From Streptomyces bauhiniae (GTDB taxonomy: Bacteria > Actinomycetota > Actinomycetes > Streptomycetales > Streptomycetaceae): a stretch of 64,000 nt of DNA. The stretch lies in the NCBI RefSeq assembly GCF_004784475.1, contig NZ_SRRT01000007.1, forward strand, positions 1 through 64,000. Direction: 5' to 3'. The notes beneath the pieces are model-generated. The model saw only the letters and a list, made by a program, of their open reading frames with translations. It was not told the origin of the DNA and did no database searches. A program made the position numbers and the translations under genes. Positions 42,373 through 50,829 of this stretch are shown one piece after another; the stretch's first letter is position 1; every line of letters starts with the position of its first letter.

Positions 42373-43508
42373 TCGGTGATCGTGCCTCTCAGGTAGCCGG
42401 CTGCGTGACGGGCGCGCTCCAGCACGTCGTCCAGATCGTCGCCGTAGGTGTTGACGTGCCCCACCTTGCGGCCGGGTTTGACGTCCTTGCCATACATGTG
42501 GATCTTGAGCTGCGGGTCGCGGGCCATGCAGTGGAGGTACGCGGAGTACATGTCCGGGTAGTCGCCGCCGAGCACGTTGACCATGACCGTCCAGGGCGCG
42601 CGCGGGCGCGGGTCGCCGAGGGGGAGGTCGAGGACCGCGCGGACGTGGTTGGCGAACTGCGAGGTGATCGCGCCGTCCATCGACCAGTGGCCGGAATTGT
42701 GCGGCCGCATCGCCAGCTCGTTGACGAGGACCCGGCCGTCGCGGGTCTCGAACAGCTCCACCGCGAGGTGCCCGACGACACCCAGCTCCTTGGCGATGTT
42801 CAGCGCCATCTGTTCCGCGTGCAGCGCGAGGGACTCGTCCAGCTCGGGCGCGGGCGCGATCACGGTGTCGCAGACCCCGGCGACCTGCCGGGACTCCACC
42901 ACCGGGTAGGCGACGGCCTGGCCGTGCGGGGAGCGGACGACGTTGGCGGCCAGCTCGCGGACGTAGTCGACCTTCTCCTCGGCCAGCACCGGCACGCCCG
43001 CCCGGAAGGGCTCGGCGGCCTCGGCCTCGGAGTCGACGACCCACACGCCCTTGCCGTCGTAGCCGCCGCGCACCGTCTTGAGGACGACGGGGAAACCCTC
43101 GCCCTCGGCGGCGAACGCGGCCACGTCGGCCGGGTCGCGCACGATGCGGTGGCGCGGGCAGGGCACGCCGATCTCCGTGAGCTTCGCGCGCATCACGCCC
43201 TTGTCCTGGGCGTGCACGAGCGCGTCGGGCCCCGGCCGGACGGGGATGCCGTCCGCCTCCAGGGCCTTGAGGTGCTCGGTCGGCACGTGCTCGTGATCGA
43301 AGGTGATCACGTCACAGCCGCGCGCGAACTCACGCAGCGTGTCGAGGTCGCGATAGTCGCCGATGACGACTTCGCTCACGACCTGCGCCGCGGAATCCTG
43401 GGGAGTGTCACTGAGGAGCTTGAACCTGATGCCCAACGGGATGCCCGCCTCGTGCGTCATACGCGCGAGCTGCCCCCCGCCGACCATGCCGACTACCGGG
43501 AACGTCAC
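42369..43508 (-). CDS. purK: 5-(carboxyamino)imidazole ribonucleotide synthase
   Basis: A 379-residue ATP-grasp enzyme making N5-CAIR from AIR, ATP and bicarbonate. VGMVGGGQLARM is the N-terminal loop; VVLKTVRGGYDGKGVWVVDS binds ATP; NELAMRPHNSGHWSMDG is the active-site stretch. I use the GTG at 43508; the upstream frame is Arg-rich spacer. It is coupled to purE by a 4-bp overlap. Confidence 0.95.
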   Translation of the reverse strand: MTFPVVGMVGGGQLARMTHEAGIPLGIRFKLLSDTPQDSAAQVVSEVVIGDYRDLDTLREFARGCDVITFDHEHVPTEHLKALEADGIPVRPGPDALVHAQDKGVMRAKLTEIGVPCPRHRIVRDPADVAAFAAEGEGFPVVLKTVRGGYDGKGVWVVDSEAEAAEPFRAGVPVLAEEKVDYVRELAANVVRSPHGQAVAYPVVESRQVAGVCDTVIAPAPELDESLALHAEQMALNIAKELGVVGHLAVELFETRDGRVLVNELAMRPHNSGHWSMDGAITSQFANHVRAVLDLPLGDPRPRAPWTVMVNVLGGDYPDMYSAYLHCMARDPQLKIHMYGKDVKPGRKVGHVNTYGDDLDDVLERARHAAGYLRGTITE

Positions 43509-43704
43509 CCCCCTAGCGTATCGGCCGTACGGACCGGCCCGGACGGCCGCCGTCCCGGCCCGCCGGGCGCGCATCTCTTACCCGGCCCTTGCCCGCCTCT
43601 TGCCGACCCGTTTCCCCGCCGGGGCCCGGCGCGCGGGCATGGGAGGGATCGCGTGGATAGCATGGCCGGGCCGAGAAGAACCTATGGACGGGAGCTGCAC
43701 AGCC

Positions 43705-44190
43705 ATGGAACGTCGTTCCTCGGGGCTGCAACGGCTCGCCCGTGAGGTGGCCAAGTTCGGTGCGGTCGGAGGAGCCGGGGTCCTGGTCAACCTCGGTGTG
43801 TTCAACCTGGTCCGGCACGTGTCCGACCTGCCCGTGGTCCGGGCCAGCATCATCGCCACCATCGTGGCCATCGTCTTCAACTACCTGGGCTTCCGCTACT
43901 GGACGTACCGGGACCGCGACCGGGGCGGCCGCCCGCGCGAGCTGATGCTGTTCCTGGTGTTCAGCGTGATCGGCCTGGTCATCGAGAACGGGGTGCTGTA
44001 TCTCGCCACCTACGGGTTCGGCTGGGACACCCCGCTGCAGAGCAACGTCTTCAAGTTCGTCGGCATCGGCGTGGCCACGCTGTTCCGCTTCTGGTCGTAC
44101 CGCACCTGGGTGTTCCGCGCGCTGCCCGGCGAGGGCGGCAAGGAGCCGGTGGCCCGGCACGAGCCGGACAGCTCCGAGCGGGTCCGCTAG
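43705..44190 (+). CDS. GtrA family membrane protein
   Basis: A 161-residue protein with four membrane helices and the GtrA pattern: FGAVGGAGVLVNLGVFNLV, NYLGFRYWTYRDR, LVFSVIGLVIENGVLYLAT, LFRFWSYRTWVFR. GtrA proteins are thought to move polyprenyl-linked sugars across the membrane. ATG at 43705 with GGGAG upstream is preferred over an ATG eight codons earlier. It is divergent from purK and convergent, with 4-bp overlap, to the histidine kinase. Confidence 0.92.
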   Translation: MERRSSGLQRLAREVAKFGAVGGAGVLVNLGVFNLVRHVSDLPVVRASIIATIVAIVFNYLGFRYWTYRDRDRGGRPRELMLFLVFSVIGLVIENGVLYLATYGFGWDTPLQSNVFKFVGIGVATLFRFWSYRTWVFRALPGEGGKEPVARHEPDSSERVR

Positions 44191-45452
44191 CGGACCGTCG
44201 CCTCCTCGCCCTTGTGCGCGGGGGCGGTGCGGGACAGGAACAGGCCGAACACCGGCGGGTGCGTCTGGAGCAGCTCCAGGCGGCCGCCGTCGGCCTCGGC
44301 GAGGTCGCGGGCGACGGCGAGGCCGATACCGGTGGAGTTGCGGCCGCTGATGGTCCGCTCGAAGATCCGGGCGCCGAGGTCGGCGGGGACGCCGGCGCCC
44401 TCGTCGGTGACCTCGATCACGGCCTGGTTGCCGGTGACGCGGGTGCGCAGGGCGACCGTGCCGCCGCCGTGCATCAGCGAGTTCTCGATCAGCGCGGCCA
44501 GCACCTGCGCGACCGCGCCGGGCGTGCCGACCGCCGTCAGGTGCCGCTTGCCCGAGCTGACGATGGCCCGGCCCGCGCTGCGGTAGGCGGGGCGCCACTC
44601 GGCGAGCTGCTGCTGGATGACCTCGTCGAGGTCGAAGGTGACGGCGGAGCCGGTACGGGGGTCGCGCGAGTTGGTCAGCAGCCGCTCCACCACGTCGGTC
44701 AGCCGCTCCACCTGCGCCAGCGCGATGGTCGCCTCCTCCTTCACCGTGTCCGGGTCGTCGGTGAGGGTGATCTCCTCCAGCCGCATGGACAGCGCGGTCA
44801 GCGGCGTACGGAGCTGGTGCGAGGCGTCGGCCGCGAGGCGCCGTTCGGCGGTCAGCATGCGGCCGATCCGCTCGGCCGAGGAGTCCAGCACATCGGCGAC
44901 CCGGTCCAGCTCGGGGACCCCGTACCGCTTGTGCCGGGGGCGGGGGTCGCCGGAGCCGAGGCGTTCGGCAGTCTCGGCGAGGTCGGTGAGCGGGGAGGCG
45001 AGCCGGTTGGCCTGGCGTACGGCGAGCAGCACGGCGGCGATGACGGCGAGCAGGGCGACCAGGCCGATGATCAGCAGGGTGCGGCCGACCTCGCGGGTCA
45101 CGGCGGAGCGGGGCTCCTGCACGGTGACCGTCTCGCCCTCCTCGCCGTGCTGCGTGGAGTGGATGACGTCACCCTCGGGCTTGCTGCCGATCTCGATCGG
45201 CGCCCGGCCGGGCATCCGGATCACCGCGTACTGGGTCTTGCTGACCGGGTTGCGCAGCACGTCGGCGTTGACGTTCTCGGCGGCGAGGATGCGGCTGTCC
45301 ACGATGCTGGCCAGCCGGACCGCCTCGGACTCCACCCGCTCCTGCGCGCTGTTGCTGATCGTCCGCGTCTCCACGATCACCAGCGAGACCCCGAACACGG
45401 CGATCACCACCAGCACGACGGCAAGCGTGGACTGAATAAGACGACGACGCAC
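44187..45452 (-). CDS. sensor histidine kinase
   Basis: A 421-residue kinase. Two membrane helices (about residues 7-26 and 126-148) bracket an extracytoplasmic sensor of about 100 residues; HAMP follows (RQANRLASPLTDLAETAERL), then the phosphorylated His in ADASHQLRTPLTALS. The ATPase domain shows LAALIENSLMHGG (N box) and VTDEGAGVPADLGARIFER. It lies downstream of its response regulator, with a 141-bp gap that contains a dispersed repeat. Confidence 0.95.
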   Translation of the reverse strand: MRRRLIQSTLAVVLVVIAVFGVSLVIVETRTISNSAQERVESEAVRLASIVDSRILAAENVNADVLRNPVSKTQYAVIRMPGRAPIEIGSKPEGDVIHSTQHGEEGETVTVQEPRSAVTREVGRTLLIIGLVALLAVIAAVLLAVRQANRLASPLTDLAETAERLGSGDPRPRHKRYGVPELDRVADVLDSSAERIGRMLTAERRLAADASHQLRTPLTALSMRLEEITLTDDPDTVKEEATIALAQVERLTDVVERLLTNSRDPRTGSAVTFDLDEVIQQQLAEWRPAYRSAGRAIVSSGKRHLTAVGTPGAVAQVLAALIENSLMHGGGTVALRTRVTGNQAVIEVTDEGAGVPADLGARIFERTISGRNSTGIGLAVARDLAEADGGRLELLQTHPPVFGLFLSRTAPAHKGEEATVR

Positions 45453-45504
45453 GGGGTCCCTCCGGGAAGACTGAGAGCCCTAGTGTCCCCCGGCCCAGGG
45501 CAGC

Positions 45505-45545
45505 GCCCTAAAGGGGCGCGGGGAACTGCGCGACCAGCCACGACG
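45505..45545. repeat. dispersed Streptomyces intergenic repeat
   Basis: The stretch around AAAGGGGCGCGGGGAACTGC followed by GCGACCAGCCACGACG matches a short intergenic sequence I recognise from many Streptomyces genomes. It occupies the gap between response regulator and kinase genes. Its function is unknown to me; a remnant of mobile DNA or a transcript-end signal are possibilities. Confidence 0.55.
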
Positions 45546-45593
45546 CAGGGTCAGCCGCCGAAGCCGCAGCAGCCCCCGCCCGGCAGGCGAACC

Positions 45594-46271
45594 TCAGCTC
45601 TTCTCGAACCGGAAGCCCACACCCCGCACCGTGGCGATGTACCGGGGATTCGCCGCGTCATCCCCGAGCTTCTTGCGGAGCCACGAGATGTGCATGTCCA
45701 GCGTCTTCGTGGAAGACCACCACGTCGTGTCCCACACCTCCCGCATGAGCTGGTCACGCGTGACGACCCGCCCCGCGTCCCGGACCAGCACCCGCAGCAG
45801 GTCGAACTCCTTGGCCGTGAGCTGGAGTTCCTCCTCGCCCATCCACGCCCGGTGCGACTCGACGTCGATCCGCACCCCGTGGGTGGCCGGCGGCTGCTGG
45901 GGCTCGGCCGAGCCGCGCCGCAGCAGGGCCCGGACGCGGGCCAGCAGCTCGGCGAGCCGGAAGGGCTTGGTGACGTAGTCGTCGGCGCCCGCGTCGAGCC
46001 CCACGACGGTGTCCACCTCGTCGGCGCGCGCGGTCAGGATGAGGATCGGCACGGCGTGGCCGTCGGCACGCAGCCGGCGGGCGACCTCCAGGCCGTCCAT
46101 GCCGGGCAGCCCCAGGTCCAGCACGACGAGATCGACCCCGCCCTGCAGTCCGGCGTCGAGCGCGCTGGGGCCGTCCTCGCGCACCTCGACCTCGTAACCT
46201 TCCCGGCGCAGGGCGCGGGCCAGCGGCTCCGAGATGGACGCGTCGTCCTCGGCGAGCAGTACACGGGTCAT
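45594..46271 (-). CDS. OmpR/PhoB family response regulator
   Basis: A 225-residue regulator. Receiver domain: acidic pocket LLAEDD, phospho-acceptor Asp52 (VVLDLGLPGMDG) and Lys102 (YVTKPFR). Winged-helix domain from about residue 130: LTAKEFDLLRVLVRDAGRVV and IATVRGVGFRFE. ATG at 46271. It pairs with the downstream kinase; signal unknown. Confidence 0.95.
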   Translation of the reverse strand: MTRVLLAEDDASISEPLARALRREGYEVEVREDGPSALDAGLQGGVDLVVLDLGLPGMDGLEVARRLRADGHAVPILILTARADEVDTVVGLDAGADDYVTKPFRLAELLARVRALLRRGSAEPQQPPATHGVRIDVESHRAWMGEEELQLTAKEFDLLRVLVRDAGRVVTRDQLMREVWDTTWWSSTKTLDMHISWLRKKLGDDAANPRYIATVRGVGFRFEKS

Positions 46272-46766
46272 GAGCTGATGGTAGACCGCCCGCGCGTGAG
46301 GCCGGGGCGTGGTCGGCAGCACTGCTCTTACCTTTGTACCCTGCTGGTACAAACCAGCGACGGTGCGATGCGATCGTGGAAGACACCTTGGAAACAGGTC
46401 GCGCGGTTCCCCTGATCCCTGTGATCCGTGTCTCAAGTCCTTCCATATCCGGCAGTGTCCTGCCGTATGGTGACCTGAACGCCTGTAGCACACCGGGGGC
46501 CTTTTGGCGGGCACATGACGCCGAGGGTCTCCCTTTCTGTGCGGGCTGACTCCGCTCAGCCTTGAAAGGAATGACCTCTGGCCGGGCCCCGTACGCAGTG
46601 ACGCGTCGGAGCGTGGATCCCGGTGGTCGCCGTCCTCCGCCTTCGATGTTCTCGATGCGGGAACCCCCGGGGCGTGGGGGCGGACGCCCGACCCTGCCGG
46701 TGCCGGCCGCACCCCCCACCGGGCGCGCAGCGCTCCATCGCGCGTCCCGACCAGCAAGGAACGACC
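46272..46766. other. 495-bp regulatory gap upstream of the peptide transporter
   Basis: No credible gene. It begins with the response-regulator promoter side. Features seen are the inverted repeat at 46333-46353 (listed separately) and an imperfect hairpin around CCATATCCGGCAG (46443-46455) with CTGCCGTATGG (46460-46470). Base composition is visibly less GC rich at 46320-46560 than in flanking genes. A 71-codon open frame beginning at 46334 lacks a ribosome site and coding character. Confidence 0.5.
46333..46353. promoter_or_regulatory. perfect 8-bp inverted repeat, probable operator
   Basis: TTTGTACC (46333-46340), 5 nt, GGTACAAA (46346-46353). It is 62 bp upstream of the response regulator and 414 bp upstream of the transporter, so it could serve either gene. 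Confidence 0.5.
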
Positions 46767-48272
46767 ATGGCGTCCAGCCTGACGAAGGACTCGGTCCGCC
46801 CGGAGACCCCGGGCACCGAGAAGACCTTCTTCGGCCACCCCCGCGGCTTGGCCACTCTGTTCATGACCGAGATGTGGGAGCGGTTCTCCTACTACGGCAT
46901 GAGGGCCCTGCTCCCGCTGTACCTGGTCGCTCCGGGCGGCCTGCACCTGAGCGCCGGCACCGCGACGGCGATCTACTCGGTGTACCTGTCGCTCGTGTAC
47001 CTGCTCGCCCTGCCCGGCGGCTGGGTCGCGGACCGCCTGCTCGGTCCCCGCAAGACGGTGGCCGTCTCCGGTCTCATCATCATGCTCGGCCACCTGTGCC
47101 TGGCGCTGCCCGTCGCCGCGAGCTTCTACGTCGGCCTGGTACTGGTCGCGATCGGCTCGGGTCTGCTGAAGGCCAACATCTCCACGATGGTCGGCCACCT
47201 CTACAAGGGCGTGGACGACCCGCGCCGTGACGGTGGCTTCACCCTCTTCTACATCGGCATCAACCTGGGCGCCTTCATCGCTCCGCTGGCCATCGGCACG
47301 GTGGGCGAGAACGTGAACTGGCACCTCGGCTTCGCGCTGGCCGCGCTCGGCATGGCGCTGGGCCTGGTGCAGTACCTGCTGGGCGGCCGTCACCTCGCCG
47401 CGCAGAGCAACGAGGTCCCGACCCCGCTGTCCGCCGAGGAGAAGAAGGCCACGCTGCGCAAGGGCCTGATCTGGCTCGCCGTCGCCGCGGTCTTCTACGC
47501 CCTGGTGGGCGGCACCGGCCACTTCACGCTGAACTGGGCGCTGATCCCGCTCACGGTCATCGGTCTGATCGTGCCGATCCTGGTGATCGCCCGGATCTAC
47601 CGCGACAAGGACCTGGAGCCCGCCGAGCGCTCGAAGGTCTCCGCGTACATCTGGTTCTTCGTCGCCGCCGCCGTGTTCTGGATGATCTACGACCAGGGTG
47701 GTTCCACCCTGTCGCTGTTCGCCGACAGCTCGGCCAAGAACACCATCGCGGGCTGGGGCTTCCCCGTCTCCTGGTACCAGTCGGTCAACCCGGTCATGAT
47801 CATGGCGCTGGCCCCGGTCTTCGCCTGGCTGTGGCTGTGGCTGAACCGCCGCGGCAAGGAGCCGAGCACGATCGTGAAGTTCGGCTCCGGTCTGGTCCTG
47901 GTCGGCGCGTCCTTCTTCCTCTTCCTCGCTCCGCTGTCGATCGCCGAGGGCGGTCACAAGGCCGCGGCGATGTGGCTGGTGGCGATCTACTTCGTGCAGA
48001 CCGTCGGTGAGCTGGCGCTGTCGCCGGTGGGCCTGTCGGTGACCACGAAGATGGCGCCGAAGAAGTACGCCTCGCAGATGATGGGCGTCTGGTTCCTCGC
48101 GGTCACCGCGGGCGACTCGATCACCGCCCTGCTGTCGAACCCGGCCGTGGGCGGGGTGAACCTCGACAGGATGGGCTTCGTCGCCCTGGAGGCGATCCTG
48201 GCCGTGGTCGCCGGTGTCGCGGTCTGGATGTACCGCAAGAAGGTCAAGGCTCTGATGGGCAGCGTCAACTGA
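46767..48272 (+). CDS. peptide MFS transporter, POT/PTR family
   Basis: A 501-residue proton-coupled oligopeptide transporter with about 14 membrane helices. The first helix carries MTEMWERFSYYGMRALLPLY, including the ExxER motif of proton coupling; GSGLLKANISTMVGHLY and FTLFYIGINLGAFIAPL are further signature stretches, and a helix pair is inserted in the middle. ATG at 46767 with AAGGA upstream. It imports di- and tripeptides. Codon use is more regular than the neighbours, typical of a highly expressed gene. Confidence 0.95.
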   Translation: MASSLTKDSVRPETPGTEKTFFGHPRGLATLFMTEMWERFSYYGMRALLPLYLVAPGGLHLSAGTATAIYSVYLSLVYLLALPGGWVADRLLGPRKTVAVSGLIIMLGHLCLALPVAASFYVGLVLVAIGSGLLKANISTMVGHLYKGVDDPRRDGGFTLFYIGINLGAFIAPLAIGTVGENVNWHLGFALAALGMALGLVQYLLGGRHLAAQSNEVPTPLSAEEKKATLRKGLIWLAVAAVFYALVGGTGHFTLNWALIPLTVIGLIVPILVIARIYRDKDLEPAERSKVSAYIWFFVAAAVFWMIYDQGGSTLSLFADSSAKNTIAGWGFPVSWYQSVNPVMIMALAPVFAWLWLWLNRRGKEPSTIVKFGSGLVLVGASFFLFLAPLSIAEGGHKAAAMWLVAIYFVQTVGELALSPVGLSVTTKMAPKKYASQMMGVWFLAVTAGDSITALLSNPAVGGVNLDRMGFVALEAILAVVAGVAVWMYRKKVKALMGSVN

Positions 48273-48297
48273 CCTGACGCCGCTCCGCCGGACATAT

Positions 48298-48330
48298 GAA
48301 GGGCCCCGCATCGAGGATGCGGGGCCCTTC
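48298..48330. terminator. bidirectional terminator
   Basis: GAAGGGCCCCGCATC (48298-48312), a GAG loop and the perfect complement (48316-48330), between the convergent transporter and ATP-binding protein genes. Confidence 0.88.
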
Positions 48331-48354
48331 GCCGTTCTCGCTCGTGCCGGGCGC

Positions 48355-48915
48355 TCAGGCGGGGGCGGCCAGTTCCGCCCAGACCGTCTTGCCGGAGTCG
48401 TCGGGGGTGCGTACGACGCCCCAGTCGAGGCTCAGGCGCTGGACGATGAACATGCCGTGGCCGCCGGGGCGGCCGGCCTGGTGCGGGGTGCGGGGGGCGG
48501 GCTGGCCGGCGCCGCGGTCGGTGACCTCGAGACGGATCACCTTGCGGTCGCAGGACAGGAACAGCTCGTCCGGTCCGTCGGCGTGCAGGCAGGCGTTGGT
48601 GACCAGCTCCGAGACGACGAGGAGCACGTCCTCGGCGGCGGCCCGCTGCTCGGCGCCCGAGGCGGGCAGCCAGCCCCACTCGTAGAGCGCCTGGCGGGTG
48701 AAGTCACGGGCGAGCGGGACCACCCCGCTCTCTCCGTCCAGGCTGAGCCTGCGGACCTGCCGTCCCCTGGCCTCCGGCGCGGCCTCGGAGGGCGCGACGG
48801 GCAGGGCGGCGCTCAAGGCCGCCCCGGACGCCGTCGCGTCTTCTTCGGGCATGCCGGAAGCGCCGCTCGGCTCCGGGCCACCGTCGCCCGGCGAGTAGGG
48901 CCGGGTGGTGCTCAT
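48355..48915 (-). CDS. RsbW-like ATP-binding anti-sigma factor kinase
   Basis: A 186-residue protein. About 70 residues of Ala/Pro-rich N-terminal sequence precede the HATPase fold: VVSELVTNACLHADGP (N box), LEVTDRGAGQPAP (G1) and GGHGMFIVQRLSLDWG (G2). Such proteins hold a sigma factor inactive or phosphorylate an antagonist. Next come a STAS antagonist and a sigma factor gene, so the three make a partner-switching unit. I recall a comparable arrangement around sigI of S. coelicolor. ATG at 48915 with GAGGTGAAG. Confidence 0.88.
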   Translation of the reverse strand: MSTTRPYSPGDGGPEPSGASGMPEEDATASGAALSAALPVAPSEAAPEARGRQVRRLSLDGESGVVPLARDFTRQALYEWGWLPASGAEQRAAAEDVLLVVSELVTNACLHADGPDELFLSCDRKVIRLEVTDRGAGQPAPRTPHQAGRPGGHGMFIVQRLSLDWGVVRTPDDSGKTVWAELAAPA

Positions 48916-49205
48916 CAGCGCTTCACCTCACCGATCCACCAGTACACGATTCAAAAGTCCGACTCCGTTCGGTCCCGGACGGCCGGTTCACCGTCCGCCC
49001 GGTGTCCGCGTGCTGCCTCCGTCACCTTCGGCGTCCGCCCCTCGCCTCATACGTCGCGCCGGACCCCTTCCCCGGTTCCCGGAGCGGGTTCGGCGGCGGG
49101 GCTGCCGAAAGGTTTCAGATGTCTCCTGCCCGACTGATCCCCCGGAACACCCCCTCTTTCACCCGACGCTCGTGAGCGGCGGCCGGAGGGGGCGTACGGG
49201 AGGAG

Positions 49206-49583
49206 TCAGCCGGTCTCGCCCGCGAGGGCGGCTTCTACGGAGTCGTGGACGGTGAAGACCGCCTCGGCTCCCGTGATCTCGAACACGCGCGCGACTACGG
49301 GCAGCATGCCCGCGAGGTGCACGCCACCGCCGGCGGCGTCCGCCTTGAGGCGGGCCCCCAGCAGCACGTTCAGTCCTGTGGAGTCGCAGAACTCCAGCCG
49401 TGAGCAGTCCACGACGAGTCGTGAAAAGCCCTTCTCGAGGAGGTCGTCGAGCGGCTCGCGCAGTAGATCGGCGGTGTGGTGATCGAGTTCACCCGCCGGC
49501 GTCACTACGGCGCTGGAACCCTCTTCCCGCACCTCCACCAGAAGCCGGCCCGACTGTGCGCTGCCGACCGTCCCGTGGTCCAT
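49206..49583 (-). CDS. STAS-domain anti-sigma factor antagonist
   Basis: A 125-residue STAS protein. LVVDCSRLEFCDSTGLNVLL contains the phosphorylatable Ser in DSTGL; the N-terminal VTPAGELDHHTADLLREPL is the usual beta-strand start. I start at MDHGTVGSAQSG (49583). When dephosphorylated such proteins sequester the anti-sigma kinase and free the sigma factor. It is divergent from the sigma gene and upstream of the kinase gene, with 290 bp between, which may carry a separate kinase promoter. Confidence 0.9.
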   Translation of the reverse strand: MDHGTVGSAQSGRLLVEVREEGSSAVVTPAGELDHHTADLLREPLDDLLEKGFSRLVVDCSRLEFCDSTGLNVLLGARLKADAAGGGVHLAGMLPVVARVFEITGAEAVFTVHDSVEAALAGETG

Positions 49584-49696
49584 GCCGTCTCTCTCCCGAG
49601 GTCTTGGCTGCTGATGCCCTCGAACATTACGCCTTCCAGCCACACTTCGACACCCGAACAACCCCCCAGAAACGGGCATATCGCCGCAAATGACAC

Positions 49697-49726
49697 TTGC
49701 GACCAGCTCACCGAAGCAGGTAGGGC
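49697..49726 (+). promoter_or_regulatory. candidate promoter of the sigma factor gene
   Basis: TTGCGA (49697-49702), 18 nt, TAGGGC (49721-49726), giving a leader of about 95 nt. It is only a moderate match and no SigB/SigF-type sequence is seen nearby. Confidence 0.35.
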
Positions 49727-49828
49727 TAGTACGACACACATCCCTACACGCCGGCTTCGGAGGCGCCGCACACCGCAGTGCACGTATCGGCTTCGGCAGC
49801 CATATGCCGAGAACGATGGAGGACACCC

Positions 49829-50725
49829 ATGTCAGCCCGGCTCGACGGATCGCCTACCCACAAAGCGACGTCGACACCCCCACCGGAAACGCTGGATCAC
49901 ACCATCGACCCTCTCGACCCCCTGGCGGGGCTCCCCGAGATCCCGCCCTTCGACGAGGTCGGCCCGGTGGACGCGCGAGCCCTGTCCAAGACGCTCTTCG
50001 AGCGCCTGGAGTCGCTGGAGGAGGGCACGTACGAATACTCGTACGTCCGCAACACCCTCGTCGAACTGAATCTGGCGCTGGTCAAGTTCGCCGCCTCGCG
50101 GTTCCGTTCCCGCAGCGAGCCGATGGAGGACATCGTCCAGGTCGGCACGGTCGGCCTGATCAAGGCGATCGACCGCTTCGAGATGTCGCGCGGGGTCGAG
50201 TTCCCGACCTTCGCCATGCCGACCATCATCGGCGAGATCAAGCGCTTCTTCCGTGACACCTCGTGGTCCGTGCGCGTCCCGCGCCGCCTGCAGGAGCTGC
50301 GGCTCGACCTGGCCAAGGCCGGGGACGAGCTGGCCCAGCGGCTGGACCGCGCCCCCACCGTCGCGGAACTGGCCGAGCGCCTCGGGCTCTCCCACGAGGA
50401 GGTCGTCGAGGGCATGGCCGCCTCGAACGCCTACACCGCCTCCTCCCTGGACGCGCAGCCCGCCGAGGACGACACCGAGGGCGCCCTCGCGGACCGCATC
50501 GGGTACGAGGACCACGGGCTCGAAGGCATCGAGTACGTCGAGTCGTTGAAGCCCCTCATCGCCGAACTGGCGCCCCGCGACCGGAAGATCCTCTCCCTGC
50601 GCTTCGTGGCGGGCCTGACCCAGTCCGAGATCGGCGAGGAGCTGGGCATCTCCCAGATGCACGTCTCCCGGCTGCTGTCCCGGACGCTGACGCGGCTGCG
50701 CAAGGGACTGACGCTGGACGAGTGA
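49829..50725 (+). CDS. RNA polymerase sigma factor, SigB/SigF/SigG subfamily
   Basis: A 298-residue group 3 sigma factor. Region 2: LVKFAASRFRSRSEPMEDIV, VGLIKAIDRFEMSRGVEFPT, FAMPTIIGEIKRFFRDT; region 3: RLQELRLDLAKAGDEL; region 4: LSLRFVAGLTQSEIGEELG, then ISQMHVSRLLSRTL. ATG at 49829 with GGAGG. A Pro-rich N-terminus of about 60 residues lacks known function. Control by the adjacent anti-sigma kinase and STAS antagonist is expected; stress or development is the likely setting. Confidence 0.95.
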   Translation: MSARLDGSPTHKATSTPPPETLDHTIDPLDPLAGLPEIPPFDEVGPVDARALSKTLFERLESLEEGTYEYSYVRNTLVELNLALVKFAASRFRSRSEPMEDIVQVGTVGLIKAIDRFEMSRGVEFPTFAMPTIIGEIKRFFRDTSWSVRVPRRLQELRLDLAKAGDELAQRLDRAPTVAELAERLGLSHEEVVEGMAASNAYTASSLDAQPAEDDTEGALADRIGYEDHGLEGIEYVESLKPLIAELAPRDRKILSLRFVAGLTQSEIGEELGISQMHVSRLLSRTLTRLRKGLTLDE

Positions 50726-50765
50726 GGGTGGGCGCCGCCGGAGGGCGGACCTTTCCCGTACGCGT

Positions 50766-50798
50766 GAGGCGGCCCGGCTGACGATGCCGGGCCGCCTC
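50766..50798 (+). terminator. terminator after the sigma factor gene
   Basis: GAGGCGGCCCGGC (50766-50778), 7-nt loop, perfect complement (50786-50798), then TTCTGTGTTTT. Also placed to end the convergent hutI transcript. Confidence 0.85.
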
Positions 50799-50829
50799 TT
50801 CTGTGTTTTCCCTGGTGTCAGAGTGTGTT

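Noticed and set aside
46334..46549. A 71-codon open frame in the gap before the peptide transporter
   Set aside because: No ribosome site, starts inside a palindrome and has no coding character.
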